This document shows, piece by piece, positions 1-11,399 of a DNA stretch of 64,000 bases. A program made the translations under genes and the position numbers. Under the pieces are notes generated by a model. It did not search any database. It saw only the letters and a list, made by a program, of their open reading frames with translations, and had not been told where the DNA came from. This DNA is from Podocnemis expansa (taxonomy: Eukaryota; Chordata; Testudines; Podocnemididae): assembly GCA_007922195.1 (NCBI GenBank), contig ML681996.1:22907734-22971733 (forward strand), given 5' to 3'. How positions within the stretch are numbered: the stretch's first letter is position 1; the number at the start of each line of letters is the position of its first letter.

Positions 1-1795
1 TGGACAGGTTTTGAATAGGTCTCAATTCAGTAAGCGAGGCTGAAGAGTCTCTGATGGATTGAGTCCTGCAGACAGGATAAGTGAAGGAATGTCTATCTTC
101 CTCCGGGCTGTAGATCGCACTGGGACTTAGCTGTGAGCTAGACATCCAGACCATCAGAGTGAGGCAACTTTGTGCATGACAAGAGGTAAAAACTTAGGTA
201 CCTAGTGAACTTCTAAAGTAAAAATGTATGTACTGAGAAAGTTTACGTGCTTACAGGGTTAGCTGGAAGCTGCATGAGGGTTCGTTAATGCCAGTGGTGC
301 CTCAGTCTGGGAATTAAGCACCTGTTACTTTAGTTGCCTATATGATGCTAGGCCCCGTATTTCTCCTGAAGTTAATAGGAGCTTTAAGCATTCATCATTT
401 CACAGAATCTAGGCCTCTGTAGGGAAGGATATAAGATTAACTCCTTCGTTATTTCATGAGCGTATTCTGAACCGTGTGTGTGTGTGTGTAGGTTTCGGTT
501 ATATGTTTATTTATATTTTGCATTTGAAAATAAATAAAATTGATTTCTCTTTGCTTTAAGCTTGATTTAGCTATCAGGGAACAGTTATATTATAGAAAAT
601 AATGTAGCACATGTGTATTAAGTTTATATTTGGACAATTTTGAAAACACACTTGCACTAGACAGATTAATAGCTCCAAAGAAGCTATTGCAGTTCTACAT
701 GGATTTAGAGCCAAATCCTGTTCACCTGATTCATACAGTAGCCCTTTGACCCAGGAAACTTAATTCCATGAATCAAGAGAGCAGGATCTCACCCTTTCCA
801 ACTGCAGAATGTTTAAGATTTATTTGGTTTGTCTTAATCATTGTTAGCATCCATGCAATTTTCTTGATTACAATATCTGCAATGGAACTGTTAGTTGGTT
901 GGCCGAGCTGAATTTGGATAATGTAGAGAGTGAATTTCTCATGTAAAAATCCATAATTTCTGTTTTAGATTCATATAAATCTTAGACATGATACTTTAAT
1001 ACATAAAATAAAATAAATAAAAAATTAAAGTGTTCTGAATTTGGAGCTACTATAATATATACTGGATGTGCTTTATAATTTTTAAAATGCATCACACATG
1101 CAGAAGATTGTTTAATTGGCTTTATGGATTATTGGATACCCTTTTATTTTTAAATGAATATTTTGTCTTGAATATGTCTGAATTTGGTTAATAAGTTATG
1201 CCAGCTTCATCCCTGGTGTAACTAATGAAGCCAGATGAACCACTGAAGTCGGATGAACTTGATCCCTCTTGTTTTATATTGGTCTTGAAAGTTGCCACAG
1301 AGTATTTTGAATAACAAAAGAACAAACCACCACAAGGAAAGGCATGAACCAACACCTGATATGCTAAGTTTCAAATCACAATGAATTTCAATCCTTACGT
1401 TTTAATTCCCTGGGAAGAAGCTGACAGACCAATGACCATAGCCTCACTAATGGATGTCACTATATTTTAGTGTTAGTATTCATGAATTATAATCTGGTGT
1501 GACACTGCATTAAGAAGTTTGAATCCTTAGCTCAAGAAAATCCCCTCCCCAACAGTGAGTTTATCATCTTTATTTCTGAAGATAGTGTGTTTTATTTTTC
1601 AAATTCTCTTTTGTTTATGCATTAAAAACTGGATTTCTATTGGAAACTGAAAATCAGTCTGAAGATGTCTATAAAATCATGAATAGCATGGAGAACAAAG
1701 TCTTATTTATCCCTGCATGTAATGGAAGAACCACAGCTTATGTGATTAAATTAATAGACTTCAGGTTTAAAACAAAAAAACAAAAAAAAAAAAAA
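1..1795. other. A/T-rich DNA with no recognised gene
   Basis: No reading frame, RNA gene or repeat family was recognised here. There is a short GT tract near 475-491 and several A/T-rich runs, such as the one near 1000-1030. The sequence reads as ordinary vertebrate non-coding DNA. Confidence 0.6.
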
Positions 1796-1799
1796 AAAG

Positions 1800-2140
1800 T
1801 ACTTCTGTATATAATGCACAATCAACCTGTAGAACTCATTGTCATGGGACGTTGTGGGGGTCAAAATCTAACCTGGTTCAAAAAAGATTTAGACAAACTC
1901 ATCAGGGATATGTTCATCAATGACTGTTAGCCAAGATGGTCAGGAATGCAAACACATGCTCCAGGTGTCCCTAAACTGCCAACTGCCTGGACCTGGGACT
2001 GCACAACAGGGGATGAACCGTTCAAAATTTCCCTGTTCTGTTCATTTCCCTGAAGCATCTGGCATTTGCTCTGTCAGAAGACAAAGACTGAGCAAGATGG
2101 ACCATTGATTTGATCCGTTATAGATAGTCTTATGAATCAA
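1800..2140 (+). mobile_element. LINE 3' end (CR1/L2-like), degenerate
   Basis: The segment encodes a decayed reverse-transcriptase C-terminal tail (WFKKDLDKLI near 1876-1905). It continues into a 3' untranslated region with the familiar sauropsid LINE ending, in which a 'tagatggaccattggtctga'-like phrase precedes a short TTATGA tail near 2130. Small frames over this segment are remnants of that LINE and not genes. The family name is inferred from remembered consensus wording and needs a RepeatMasker check. Confidence 0.6.
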
Positions 2141-2628
2141 TCTGGAAAAAAAAAATCCATTCTGTACATCTACTCAGCACTACATCCAGAGACATTAACA
2201 ATGTGTAGATACACAAACTTGAAAATTGCTATTATACAACTAAAAAGTTTAGAGGATAAAATTATCAGCAAGGAGGATGAAAATATCATCAGATGGATTC
2301 TGAATGCTTTTCAGAAGCCATATTGGTAAAGTATTTTGAAATAAGTTTTGAAATAAATCAGGTTAGCTGAGGATTTATGAGACACCAAACAAACAAAATT
2401 GAATACTGATCAGGCGTCTAAAAGTGATAACAGTATATCTTGAAGATCAATAGAAAAATTATTGCCACATTACAAAACTGCATAGTGCTGGTAAGTATTT
2501 CTTTCCATATAAGGTTTAATGTGGATAAGGCAGAGACAAGACTAGTTTACAAGGAGAAGGAATCACATGCTTTGATACTGTTTGTTAATAACAACTCTTT
2601 TAACTGAATATATTCTTCTTCTGTCTAA

Positions 2629-3678
2629 GGGTATGTCCACACACAGGGTTTAAATTGAAATAACACTGGTTATTTTGATTTTAAAAAGTTTAGGTCCAAA
2701 TGATGTTTTCTTATTTTGAAATAAGAAGCTCCCTTATTTTGAAATAAGGAAAATTATTTCAACATAATAAAACCTAGTATTATATCAAAATGAGGATTAT
2801 ATCAAAATAGTCATTTCAATATAACACTCTGTGGACCTGTTATATCGATATAACACTATATCAATATAACTGTGTCTGGTCATCTTTCCAGGGTGCACGG
2901 CACCCTGGAAGAAAGCCCCCCCCCCCTCGCCCCCAGCACCCTGGCCAAGGAGTGGATTAGCATTGGCCAAAGAGGGAAGGAGTGCAGGGGGGTGCACTCC
3001 CTCCCCACTGGCTGCGCTGGTGGTAGAGGAAACACCCTGTGCTGGGCTCTCCTCACACTAGCTGAGCATGCGGGGAGAAGGAAGTCCTGGTGCGCCCAGC
3101 TCCCCGCCTGCTAGCCAGGGAGTGGGGAAAGGGAGCGCCATGTGGCCAGCTCCCCCCATGGCGTGGGGAGTGCCCTTTCTCCAGTGCCCAGCTCTCGCAG
3201 AGGGAACAGAGCATGTGGGGCTCCCTTTCCCCATCACCTAGCTAGCGCAGGGAGAACCAGGCATGTGGGGCTCCCTTTCCCCACTGCCCAGCTCTTCTGG
3301 GGGGAGCCGGGCATGCAGGGCTCCCTTTCCCAGCATGCCTGGCTAGTGTGGAGGGAGCTGGGCATGCTGGGGTCTCATCTCCCCCATGGCTGGCTGAGCT
3401 GCAAGGCTGCAGCCAGTCTAGGGGGAAATCTGTTCCCCTGCTGGTCTCTGGGAGCCAAGAGACAATGGGTGCTTTTTTCCCCTGCCACTGGCTCTCCTGG
3501 CTCCCCTCTCCTAAATCAAACTAGCAAGTCCTGTCCCTGGACATGCTAGTTTGATTTGCTTTTTTTGTGGGGACATGTTAAATTTATTTAAGTTAAATCG
3601 ATTTAATGATTGTTATATTGATTTAACTTAAATTGCTTCAAATTAAATCAATTTAACTCCCTGTGTGTGGACATAACC
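2629..3678. mobile_element. Harbinger-type MITE, 1,050 bp, with GC-rich core
   Basis: The terminal inverted repeats are GGGTATGTCCACACACAGGG at the left and its near-perfect complement at the right. They are flanked by the 3-bp target duplication TAA (2626-2628 and 3679-3681). A 3-bp A/T-rich duplication fits PIF/Harbinger transposition. The subterminal parts are rich in TTTGAAATAA and TTAAATCGATTTAA palindromes. The centre (about 2880-3540) is GC-rich and has an imperfect repeat unit of about 55 bp. No transposase frame is present, so the element is non-autonomous. The 80-aa and 135-aa frames inside are by-products of the GC-rich repeats. Confidence 0.85.
3130..3410. repeat. GC-rich minisatellite inside the MITE
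   Basis: A unit of roughly 50-60 bp recurs about four times with divergence. It reads 'gcccagct..', then a GGG-rich stretch, then 'gggcatg..gggctccctttcccc'. It keeps a frame open for 135 codons, but the peptide is low-complexity and repeats with the DNA unit, so I do not call a gene. Confidence 0.65.
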
Positions 3679-3763
3679 TAAGAGTCTTGATGCTTTTGAG
3701 CTCCATATGGGCTGCCGTGTTAGTCTAGTTCAGTAAATCAAACAAGGAGTCCTGTTTCACTCA

Positions 3764-4043
3764 GGCTATGTCTACACTTGCAAGTTACTTCAAATTAAGG
3801 AAGCTTAACTCGAACTAACTTAATCCCTGTCTACACTAGGCTTTCATTAGTTTAAATGAAGGAATTTGTTAATTTGAACTAATGAAAGCTTAGTTCGAAC
3901 TTGGCACAGTGTGGACATTTAAGTCCACTTTGTTAGTTCGAACTAAAGGCAGTTAATTCAAATTAACAAGGTGGACTTAGTCCACGTTGTTAATTCAAAC
4001 TAATAAGTTTGAACAAATAAGTTTGGGAAGTGTATACATAGCC
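3764..4043. mobile_element. Harbinger-type MITE nested in the HHR-family repeat
   Basis: It begins GGCTATGTCTACACTTGC and ends GTGTATACATAGCC, an imperfect inverted pair. The interior is built from TTAGTTCGAACTAA-like palindromes. Host-repeat sequence resumes on both sides. No clean 3-bp duplication is visible (TCA on the left, GGG on the right), so the boundaries may have decayed. Confidence 0.75.
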
Positions 4044-4069
4044 GGGAAAAGACTAATGAATTTATTTAT

Positions 4070-4106
4070 TGCATAAGTTTTGTGGAAGAAAACCCCACTT
4101 CATCAG
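4070..4106 (-). ncRNA. Decayed hammerhead-ribozyme-like core
   Basis: Read on the minus strand it has CTGATGA, then a GTGGGG...CTTCCAC hairpin, then AAAA in place of GAAA, then CTTATGC. The G-to-A change at the GAAA box should disable cleavage. I call it by alignment with the better-preserved copies at 20.1-20.6 kb. Confidence 0.4.
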
Positions 4107-4330
4107 ACACTTTCAAAATGGAGGAACTTACAGAATGGGAGGAAATAAATGCATGGAAGTGTAAGTCAAGGAAACAGGTCTCACTATAACAGCAAATCAA
4201 AACAGTTGTAAAGATTCAAACACTTAAGAATGGCATACAGAGGAAGAGGAGGTCAAATCTCCTGTTGTAATGAGAGAAAACTTCAATGTCCCTATTAAGT
4301 CCTGAAGGAATGCAATCGGATGCTTTTGGG

Positions 4331-6695
4331 ATACCACCTAGTCCTGAATTCACAGACAGCAACAATGACTGAAATTGCATTCAGGCTTTTTATTACATGT
4401 AACTAGCCATGCCAAGGTCAAGCTAATTGTGGCCTTTAGCTTTACCTTCTCACAATCAGATCCTTCCAGGCTTGACCATTTTCTGAGCTACAGAAGAACA
4501 AGCAGATGCTTTAGCCAATACAGAATGTAGCAAACTCTATCTTTAACTGAACAGGGTGATTATGAGCATACCACAGTTGAACTTTATTCTTCAGGATCCA
4601 TTCTGTCATGCAGAACCTCAACATTTTATAGCAGCTTTTGATGGTCCCTACCTAGCCTTACTATCTTGAGAACCAGGGCAGGAGTATTATGGCTCCCCTG
4701 CCCTCTCACTTACTAGACACAGTTTTCCAGAAAGCAACACTCCAGAGTCTGCATGCAGTGCAATGGGTTTACTGGGGGCTAAAGAAGCAAACATAAAACC
4801 AGAACATTCGTACCAATTGAACTTCTTTTTTTATAACTATACTATTCTATACACTGATAGTTTTCTTCCCACTTAACTATAGCTGTATATGCTCTTTGAG
4901 CTCCTTCTTTCCCTAACATTAAGAGAACTCCCTCTTCTTCTTCTTCTTCGTAGGTTAAATTATACTTGTAGTGTCCCCCTTCCTTGGTTTCAACCCTTCT
5001 AATTTATAATTATGTTCTGCTTTTGTAGGGTCTTGAATCTGGAGACTTTGGTACTACCTCTTCTGTATCTCATGGGAAGGATAGGGAACAATGTTTTGGC
5101 CAGTGTCATATTAAAGTCTTGTATAGATTTTCTTTCTCAAACCTTCCTTTACCACCCACTAGCTTCTCCTGAATGGTTGCTCGACCTTGCTCTGATGTTT
5201 GTCTAGATGAGAAATCAGGGATTTCCTTCATTTGTACATTCATATGTCAAACTCTCTCTATACCTCAACACTTTTCACTACATCCCTTATCTTTTCTCAA
5301 AGGAATAAAGAAAACCATTTGCTTGTGGGTATGCAAGAAGAACATGCTATGTCTTTGTTCTTTGCTTACATGTGTATCTTAAATAAAAAACAACAACAAA
5401 AAAACATAGCTTTCAGGCAGACAAGCAGGCTCAAAAGCAAGCCCAAAATATACTTTCATGCAGCTACACAGGCTTAGATACTTCTAGAAAGCTAAATTAT
5501 ATACTGGTATCCCAACAAGGAGGAAATAAAATACAAGGTATTCATGATGGAACTGTGAAATTTGTTCCCTGTGGTGTTCCATCAATGTATGGGTTTGCTG
5601 GCTTTTGGAATTAGTGTAAAGCTCATATTTTTCACCAGAAATATTCTTAAGATCTAGTAAAAACTGGAGGCGTTCCATGTTTTGTGGATTGAGTGGATAA
5701 TATCAGAATAGTAGTTTTTAACATTCATGTATATGAATTATATACACAAAATATGAGCAGTACTGATGGATGATACTTTTAAAATGAAAAATGCCTGTAC
5801 TGGGCCCAGAACACATACCAAATGATAGAAAATTAGTTCTAAATTATTCAAGTTTGGAAGCCTCCAGTTGGATACCTATATATCTATTTTAGGTAGTCAA
5901 GTGCTGATGAGGTACCTAAATAGACATCTAATAGATATATGCCAAGGACTACTGCAGAACTTTTTGCAATTGTCTTAAGGTCAACTTTTCTTTTAGAAGC
6001 TCTTTAAGCTATTACTCTTTTTTTTTTTTTTTTTTTTTTTTTGTGTGGAAGCCTTCCAGGGAACTCTTTGGCAAGGGTTTTATCCAGTATAGGCACATGG
6101 AGGAAATAAAGACAAGAACAGCAAAGCACTATGCATTTGACCCTTTCTGACTTTATCAGGGGCTCTTCTGGAAGTAATGCAGATGACAGACATCCTATGA
6201 TGAATTCTTTCCCATCTCAGACCGATAGAAAGTCAATCAAATTCTCTACTTCTCAATTCCATGTGATATCAGTTAGTGCTAATAGTTTGTCAACAGCGTC
6301 CCAGTGCAAGGCTTTTAAAAGGCAATCAGCATCACCTGAATAGAAAAACCTCAATTACAAGAAGCTAGATAACTATCTCATCAATATTTTGGGGTCAAGT
6401 GCACCAGGATACTGTGTCATACAAAGACTGAAGGTGAATATTAAGTTATTCTTTTTTTAGGAAAGTGTTCTAAGATAATGTCACAGCAAGGACACTCTGA
6501 AGATTCAATGGACTAAAAATATTTAAAATGATCCTCATAACATAATACTTTTTAATTAAAATGTAGACTAAAGGTTTTGGAATTCTACTGTTGGATAAAT
6601 GTGGCATATAGATAATGTCCATTGATCATTTACCTATACATGCCTCCACAGGGAAGAAATTCTGATAGAAAGTAGGTCTTTAATCTAGCAGAAAA
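4331..6695. other. Unassigned non-coding DNA
   Basis: The stretch is A/T-rich, with a CTT microsatellite near 4932-4950 and a T-run of about 25 bases near 6018-6042. The small frames in it lack any domain or codon signature. No repeat family was recognised with confidence. Confidence 0.5.
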
Positions 6696-6699
6696 AATC

Positions 6700-6975
6700 A
6701 TGATGAGAGCCAGTGACTAGAAACTGAAGCTAAAAAATTCAGTCTAGAAATAAGTGCACATTTTTAAACATGAGGGTGATTAACCATTGGAACAATTTGC
6801 TTCAGAATATAGTGGGTTCTCCAGCATTTGAAGACTCTAAGTCAAGTTTGATGTCTTTCTAAAACATATGTTCTAGCTCAAAAACAGGTTATTTGGGGAG
6901 ATTCTATGGCCTGTGCTACACAGGAGTTCAAACTAGTTTATTGTAATTGTCCCTTCAGGCCTTAAAAAAAAATCT
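6700..6975 (+). mobile_element. LINE 3' end (CR1/L3-like), degenerate
   Basis: It resembles the better copies at 14.3 kb and 45.6 kb: 'ttaaccattggaacaatttgc', then a 'ttctatggcctgtg' phrase, then 'gtccctt' near the end. In sauropsid LINEs that wording marks the last few hundred bases of the 3' untranslated region. It is strongly diverged and therefore old. Confidence 0.5.
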
Positions 6976-6979
6976 ATTA

Positions 6980-8130
6980 ATCTGTGAATAAATAACCTAG
7001 TTAAGAGTTGCACTCCATAAAGAAATTAAGACATTTGGCACTGAGCCCCTTCTTTCTCAGCAGAGTAGGAATTGAGGGTAGTAAATGCCATCACTAGTTC
7101 TGTGCTAGAGGACACTGAATCTATACTATCAGTTTTTTGGTGTGTTCTATACGAGGTGGATCAGAAAGTTCTGGAGAGACACTGATGGAGAATACACAGT
7201 ACTGGAAAGTAAAGACTGAACACCACAATTACTATTATTGTGTATTAGTTGTATTGTAGTACCACTAAATCTCCAATCAGTTTGGATCCTTATTGTGCTA
7301 GGTGCTATACAGATATAAATCAAAAAGTATTCTCTACTGCAAAGAGATTATCATCTAAAAACAGTGAAACTTCACTTTATGAACCTAGCCAAGACACTAA
7401 GAGCTTTCTAAGAAACATGCAGAATCTTAGGATTGGACCTATCCTGTATAATGTTATACACTATAAGATGTTTCTGCAAACCTTACGCTCTGACATAAAC
7501 CTCATCCACCCAAGCTATTCTATTATAGTCATTCAGATTTGTCACATGAATGCAAATAAAATTCAAGAATGTTTCTTTTTTTTATCTTTAACTTCCCAAT
7601 TTCTTGTTCCATGGACATAAATCACACTGTGCTATCTGATTATAGGTTCCTGTCATTTTATCATGTTAAACTTTTGTTGGAAACAATATATGTTTATCTT
7701 TGTAATTCTTGTGTGTGTTTACAGACACTTTAATCAATAGCTACAAATCCATTTTCTCTTCCCCTTGATAGAACAACTCTTCATCTTGCCTGTAGTTTTA
7801 AAGTGTGAGCCAATCTTTAAGCAAAATATAGAAATAAAAATAACAGTATTATCACTACCAAAAGCTTCTTTTTTATTTATTTATTTTTTGGGGCCTAGGG
7901 GAAAAACTGTTCCTCACATAACCAGCAAGGCTCATAGCTTCTTATGGAAAACTGCACAAAAATGAGCACCATAGTACAAACAGTATTCATCCGAAGAATT
8001 ATAAAGGACACATAATGTGTAACATATATTAGTAACAGCTTGGCACTTCACAAAGGACCAAATTCTTCCTTAATATACATTCTAGTTTTATTCATGGAAT
8101 TTTAGTTCTGGTTAATGGGAATCTATTCTA
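6980..8130. other. Unassigned non-coding DNA
   Basis: No gene or clear repeat was recognised. The longest frame (123 codons, 7249-7620) has no domain and low-complexity composition. Confidence 0.5.
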
Positions 8131-8136
8131 TCTCAA

Positions 8137-9235
8137 AGACTATGTCTACACTCAAAACTTTAGTTTGAATTAACTTAGCTCAAATTAATTAATTCAAACT
8201 AATAATGGTTAATTAGAACTAAGTTAAGTTGAAATAACATGGCCCCAGTGGAAACCCGAATCAAATTAGCATGTCCATATACAGGACTTGCTAGTTCCAT
8301 TTAGGAGGGGGGGCACCATGGGAAGTGTGGCATCATGGCACCCAAGAAGGGCCATGCCCACACCAAGGGTCGTAACTTATTGTGTGGTACCCAGGGCAAG
8401 TGGCCCCAAAGGCACTCCCCCACCTCAGACCTCAATCCAGCCCCAGTCCACTGGCCAGGTGGGGGTGCCCTGGCTGCACTAAGCCAGTAGCGGGAAAGGC
8501 ACCCACCACCCTGCTCTAGCTCTGCTAAGCCTGGTGGTGGGGAAGGCATCCACCCATCCAGCTCTAGCTGCACTGACCAGAAGCAGGGGAAGGCATCCCC
8601 CTGCCTGGTCCTGGCTGCACTGTTGAGACAGAAAGGAAGGCATACCCCCAACTGGCTTTGGCTACACTGGCTGGGTGGAGGGAAAGGCATCCTCCCACCC
8701 AGTCCTGGCCGTGCTGGCTGAGAGAAGGGGAAAGCATCCCCTCATCTGGTTCTGGCTGCGCTGGCTCGGCGAAGGGTAAGGGATCCCCCTGCCCCATCCA
8801 GCTCTAGCCACAGTCTGCAGCCAGGACCACATGGAGGGGATGCCTTCACCTCCACCCAGCGTGGCTAGAGAGGGGAAGGGGATGCCTTCCCTGCTGTCTG
8901 GTTTAGTGTGGCCCAGGCACTCCCACCTGGCCCAGACTGCATGCAACAAGGAAGGCACCACCCCCCCGCCCAGCCAGGAGATTGGGGCCCAGGTGGGGGG
9001 ATGCCTTTGTGGCTAATTGCCCTGGCACCACACAACCAGGGTATGGCCCTGGGAAGGCATACTGGGAGGAAGGAGGACAAACCGCATTAATTTGAACAAA
9101 CGGTTAGTTCAAATTAATGCAGCTCCATTGCGTTAATTCAAACTAATATGTTTGAATCAACCTTTACTTTGAAGTTAAGAGAGTTTTTATAACTTTGAAG
9201 TAAGTGTTCATTACTTCAAACTAAGGAATTCTAAT
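8137..9235. mobile_element. Harbinger-type MITE with GC-rich core, right end decayed
   Basis: The left end (GACTATGTCTACACTC) matches the MITE terminus with one change. The interior shares a phrase with two other copies ('acaggacttgctag', then 'ggcaccatgggaagtgtgg'; compare 11020-11070 and the complement near 3500-3550), so the three belong to one subfamily. The matching right terminus is not visible, although TTAATTTGAA/TTCAAATTAA palindromes continue to about 9230. No transposase is encoded. Overlapping frames on both strands here are by-products of the GC-rich core. Confidence 0.65.
8470..8870. repeat. Minisatellite, unit about 58-60 bp, inside the MITE
   Basis: Five to six diverged units read 'ctggctgcactggctg..', then 'ggggaaggcatcc', then 'cccacctgg'. 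The array keeps frames open on both strands (for example 8301-8690 minus) with peptide repeats that follow the DNA unit, which argues against real coding. Confidence 0.65.
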
Positions 9236-9239
9236 CCTA

Positions 9240-9640
9240 CTATGAGATTCATTTTGTGCTCTGGTTCATGGACTGCGGCACATAGGCTTGATAGATAGCA
9301 GGGCTAACAAATCAGAGTAGCGCAGAAATGAAGAATAATCCAAGTAGTGCAGAAATGAAGAATAATCTACCATGTTCATTGTAACCATCTCTTCACACAG
9401 AATAATTTTCCCTTTTACCAGGAAACACAGAGTTTTATATGGAATTTGGTGTGATGCTGGCTGAATTAGGGAGACAATTTCCAATGTTAACATCAATATT
9501 TCAAAATTACCGTAATTCATATGAGACAGTCCATGTCAGATACAGTTTGCTATGTATGATGATATTGCTTATGAGCATATTTGTATTGGAAGTTATGAAT
9601 ATGTTTGATGTATCTGTATTTCATCTTGTGCTGTATTTCT
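9240..9640. other. Unassigned non-coding DNA with a short local duplication
   Basis: A short direct repeat is visible at 9320-9368, where 'gtgcagaaatgaagaataatc' wording occurs twice. No gene or repeat family was recognised. Confidence 0.4.
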
Positions 9641-9649
9641 AGGTCACAC

Positions 9650-10510
9650 CCCAGAGTGGAGGTTTGCAGTGATAGCCTTATTAATGGCCTGTTAGGAAAA
9701 TTCTCAAGTACAATGGGTGAGAAAGATAGCACATGACTCACCAGGACTTGCTTATGTGACTCTGGACTCCATCTTATTCTTGTAAATTTCCACATAAAGA
9801 ATGACAAAGGCCAAGGCATGTAAAAGACAGATGCACCACCACCATTTTGTCTTTAGTCTTCCGTCATTGCCCACCATCTACTAGCTCTGGACTTACTCAT
9901 ATACAACTGAAGCTGTGAAACAAAGGACTGAGACCCATTCAGGTATTGGCTGCACACCAGAGGAACTATACAAGCATGCAGACACCAAATGCTACTGAAA
10001 ACCTTATGTATATGGATTTTCAAATCATTTGAATGTATGTGATTGCTTTAATATTTTAACTGTTCTCTTACAGGTTTTTTTTTTTTTTTTTTAAATAAAC
10101 CTGTAGTTTTAGTTACTAGAGGATGGGCTGGCAGCATAGTAGTTTAGGAAAGATCCAAAATTTTATTGATCTGATAATGTAGTTGATTCTTTGGGGCGAG
10201 GAGAACCCTTTTGTTAAGGACAATGTTGTTTTATGTAACTTATCTCTTTACTAGACCCAGTGGATGACTGGGAGCCAGAGGATAAAATGCTGTAAAGGGG
10301 ACTGTTATTATTTAACTGTATTTAATTAATTGATTTATTTGGCTTCTTGATGTTATTGTAGGGAATCAGAAGCATTGTTCAGACCTGGCTGGAAGTCTGA
10401 CATCAATGACACACACCAGTGCTAGGACAATTTAATCTCCTTTTGCAGTCTGCCCTGATCTTGGCATTTTCAGGCGGCTACCCTAGGCACAGACAGGTCA
10501 CATTCTGCAT
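9650..10510 (+). mobile_element. LTR-like interspersed repeat (class uncertain)
   Basis: From about 10090 the sequence AATAAACCTGTAGTTTTAGT, then 'tactagaggatgggctggcag', closely parallels 58825-59180. Both end in 'ctgccctgat' and 'tttcaggcggctaccc'-like wording. A third partial copy is at 53815-53905. A polyadenylation signal followed by a shared segment suggests a long terminal repeat, but I cannot see the TG...CA ends or a duplication. A T-run at 10076-10092 interrupts it. Confidence 0.45.
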
Positions 10511-10893
10511 TATATAAAATCTATAGTATACACTAAACATTTATTTTACATTCTAAAATTTTGCTATAACTGGCAAGTAATTGTATAAACCTATCTCTAC
10601 CAGGGATAAGAGGAATGGCTCTGTCAGATTTTGTGTCCTCTTGGGCAAATCACTTACTGTACAGCAACATATACAGAAGCTGTTTCTAATCTGACATATC
10701 CCACTCTTTGGGTGCTCTGCTTTAATCATTTCAACCCAAATTTTCAAAAGTAATACTCTGTATTTTCATTTCTGTTGTTGTTTAACTCAAAAGATTAGCT
10801 ATCAGTCCAGAGAGAGACAAGTCGAGCCGTACTATATCAAAGAAAAGAGAAAATGCATCTGCAGTCATTGAGAAAAACGTGTGTAGACACAAA

Positions 10894-11396
10894 GGCTATG
10901 TCCACACTTAGGCAGTCAAATCGCTTTAATAAAGTCAACATAAAAATCCTTAAATCAATTTAAGTTAAATCGATTTAACATGCCCCCACTAGAAACTCAA
11001 ATCGAACTAGCACGTCAATGGACAGGACTTGCTAGTTTGATTTAGGAGACGGGCACCATGGGAGGTGTGGCAACACGGCCCCCTAGAAGGGCCATGCCCC
11101 CACCCCATGTAGAAAAATGAAAGCACCCTGGGAAGGAGAAGGGCAAAAAGTGTTCAATTGAAATAACAGTTAAATCAAAATGATATGTCTACACTGCATT
11201 GTTTTGAAATAGCAATTTCAATTTTAACAAATCATTTTGATATAATACTATTTTTTATTAAATCAAAATGACTTTCCTTATTTTGAAATGAGGGAGCTCC
11301 TTATTTTGAAATAAGGAAATGTAGTGTGGGCATGCAATCTTTTAAATGAAAATAATCATTATTATTGCCATTTAAAGAGTGAGTGTGGCCATACCC
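10894..11396. mobile_element. Harbinger-type MITE, 503 bp
   Basis: It starts GGCTATGTCCACACTTAG and ends GTGTGGCCATACCC, flanked by AAA on both sides (10891-10893 and 11397-11399). Internal TTAAATCGATTTAA and TTATTTTGAAATAAGG palindromes match the copy at 2629-3678. It is a shortened relative that lost most of the GC-rich core. There is no coding capacity. Confidence 0.8.
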
Positions 11397-11399
11397 AAA

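Larger units (their letters stand above)
3701..4318 (-). mobile_element. HHR-family repeat, monomer, with a MITE inside
   Basis: The head (tccatatgggctgccgtgtt, then 'agtctagttcag') is at the left and the body runs to about 4318. The flanks GATGCTTTTGAG (3689-3700) and GATGCTTTTGGG (4319-4330) form a 12-bp target duplication with one mismatch. The element was about 338 bp before a MITE landed in it at 3764-4043. On the minus strand it has a decayed hammerhead-like core. Related copies lie at 20.1, 26.1, 35.3, 44.8 and 49.6 kb. Confidence 0.7.

Noticed and set aside
3142..3549. 135-codon plus-strand frame
   Set aside because: It lies in the GC-rich minisatellite of a MITE and the peptide repeats with the DNA unit. 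It has no domain and no gene context.
8301..8961. Overlapping minus-strand frames of 77-129 codons
   Set aside because: Several phases of the same GC-rich tandem array are open at once, which is a composition effect.
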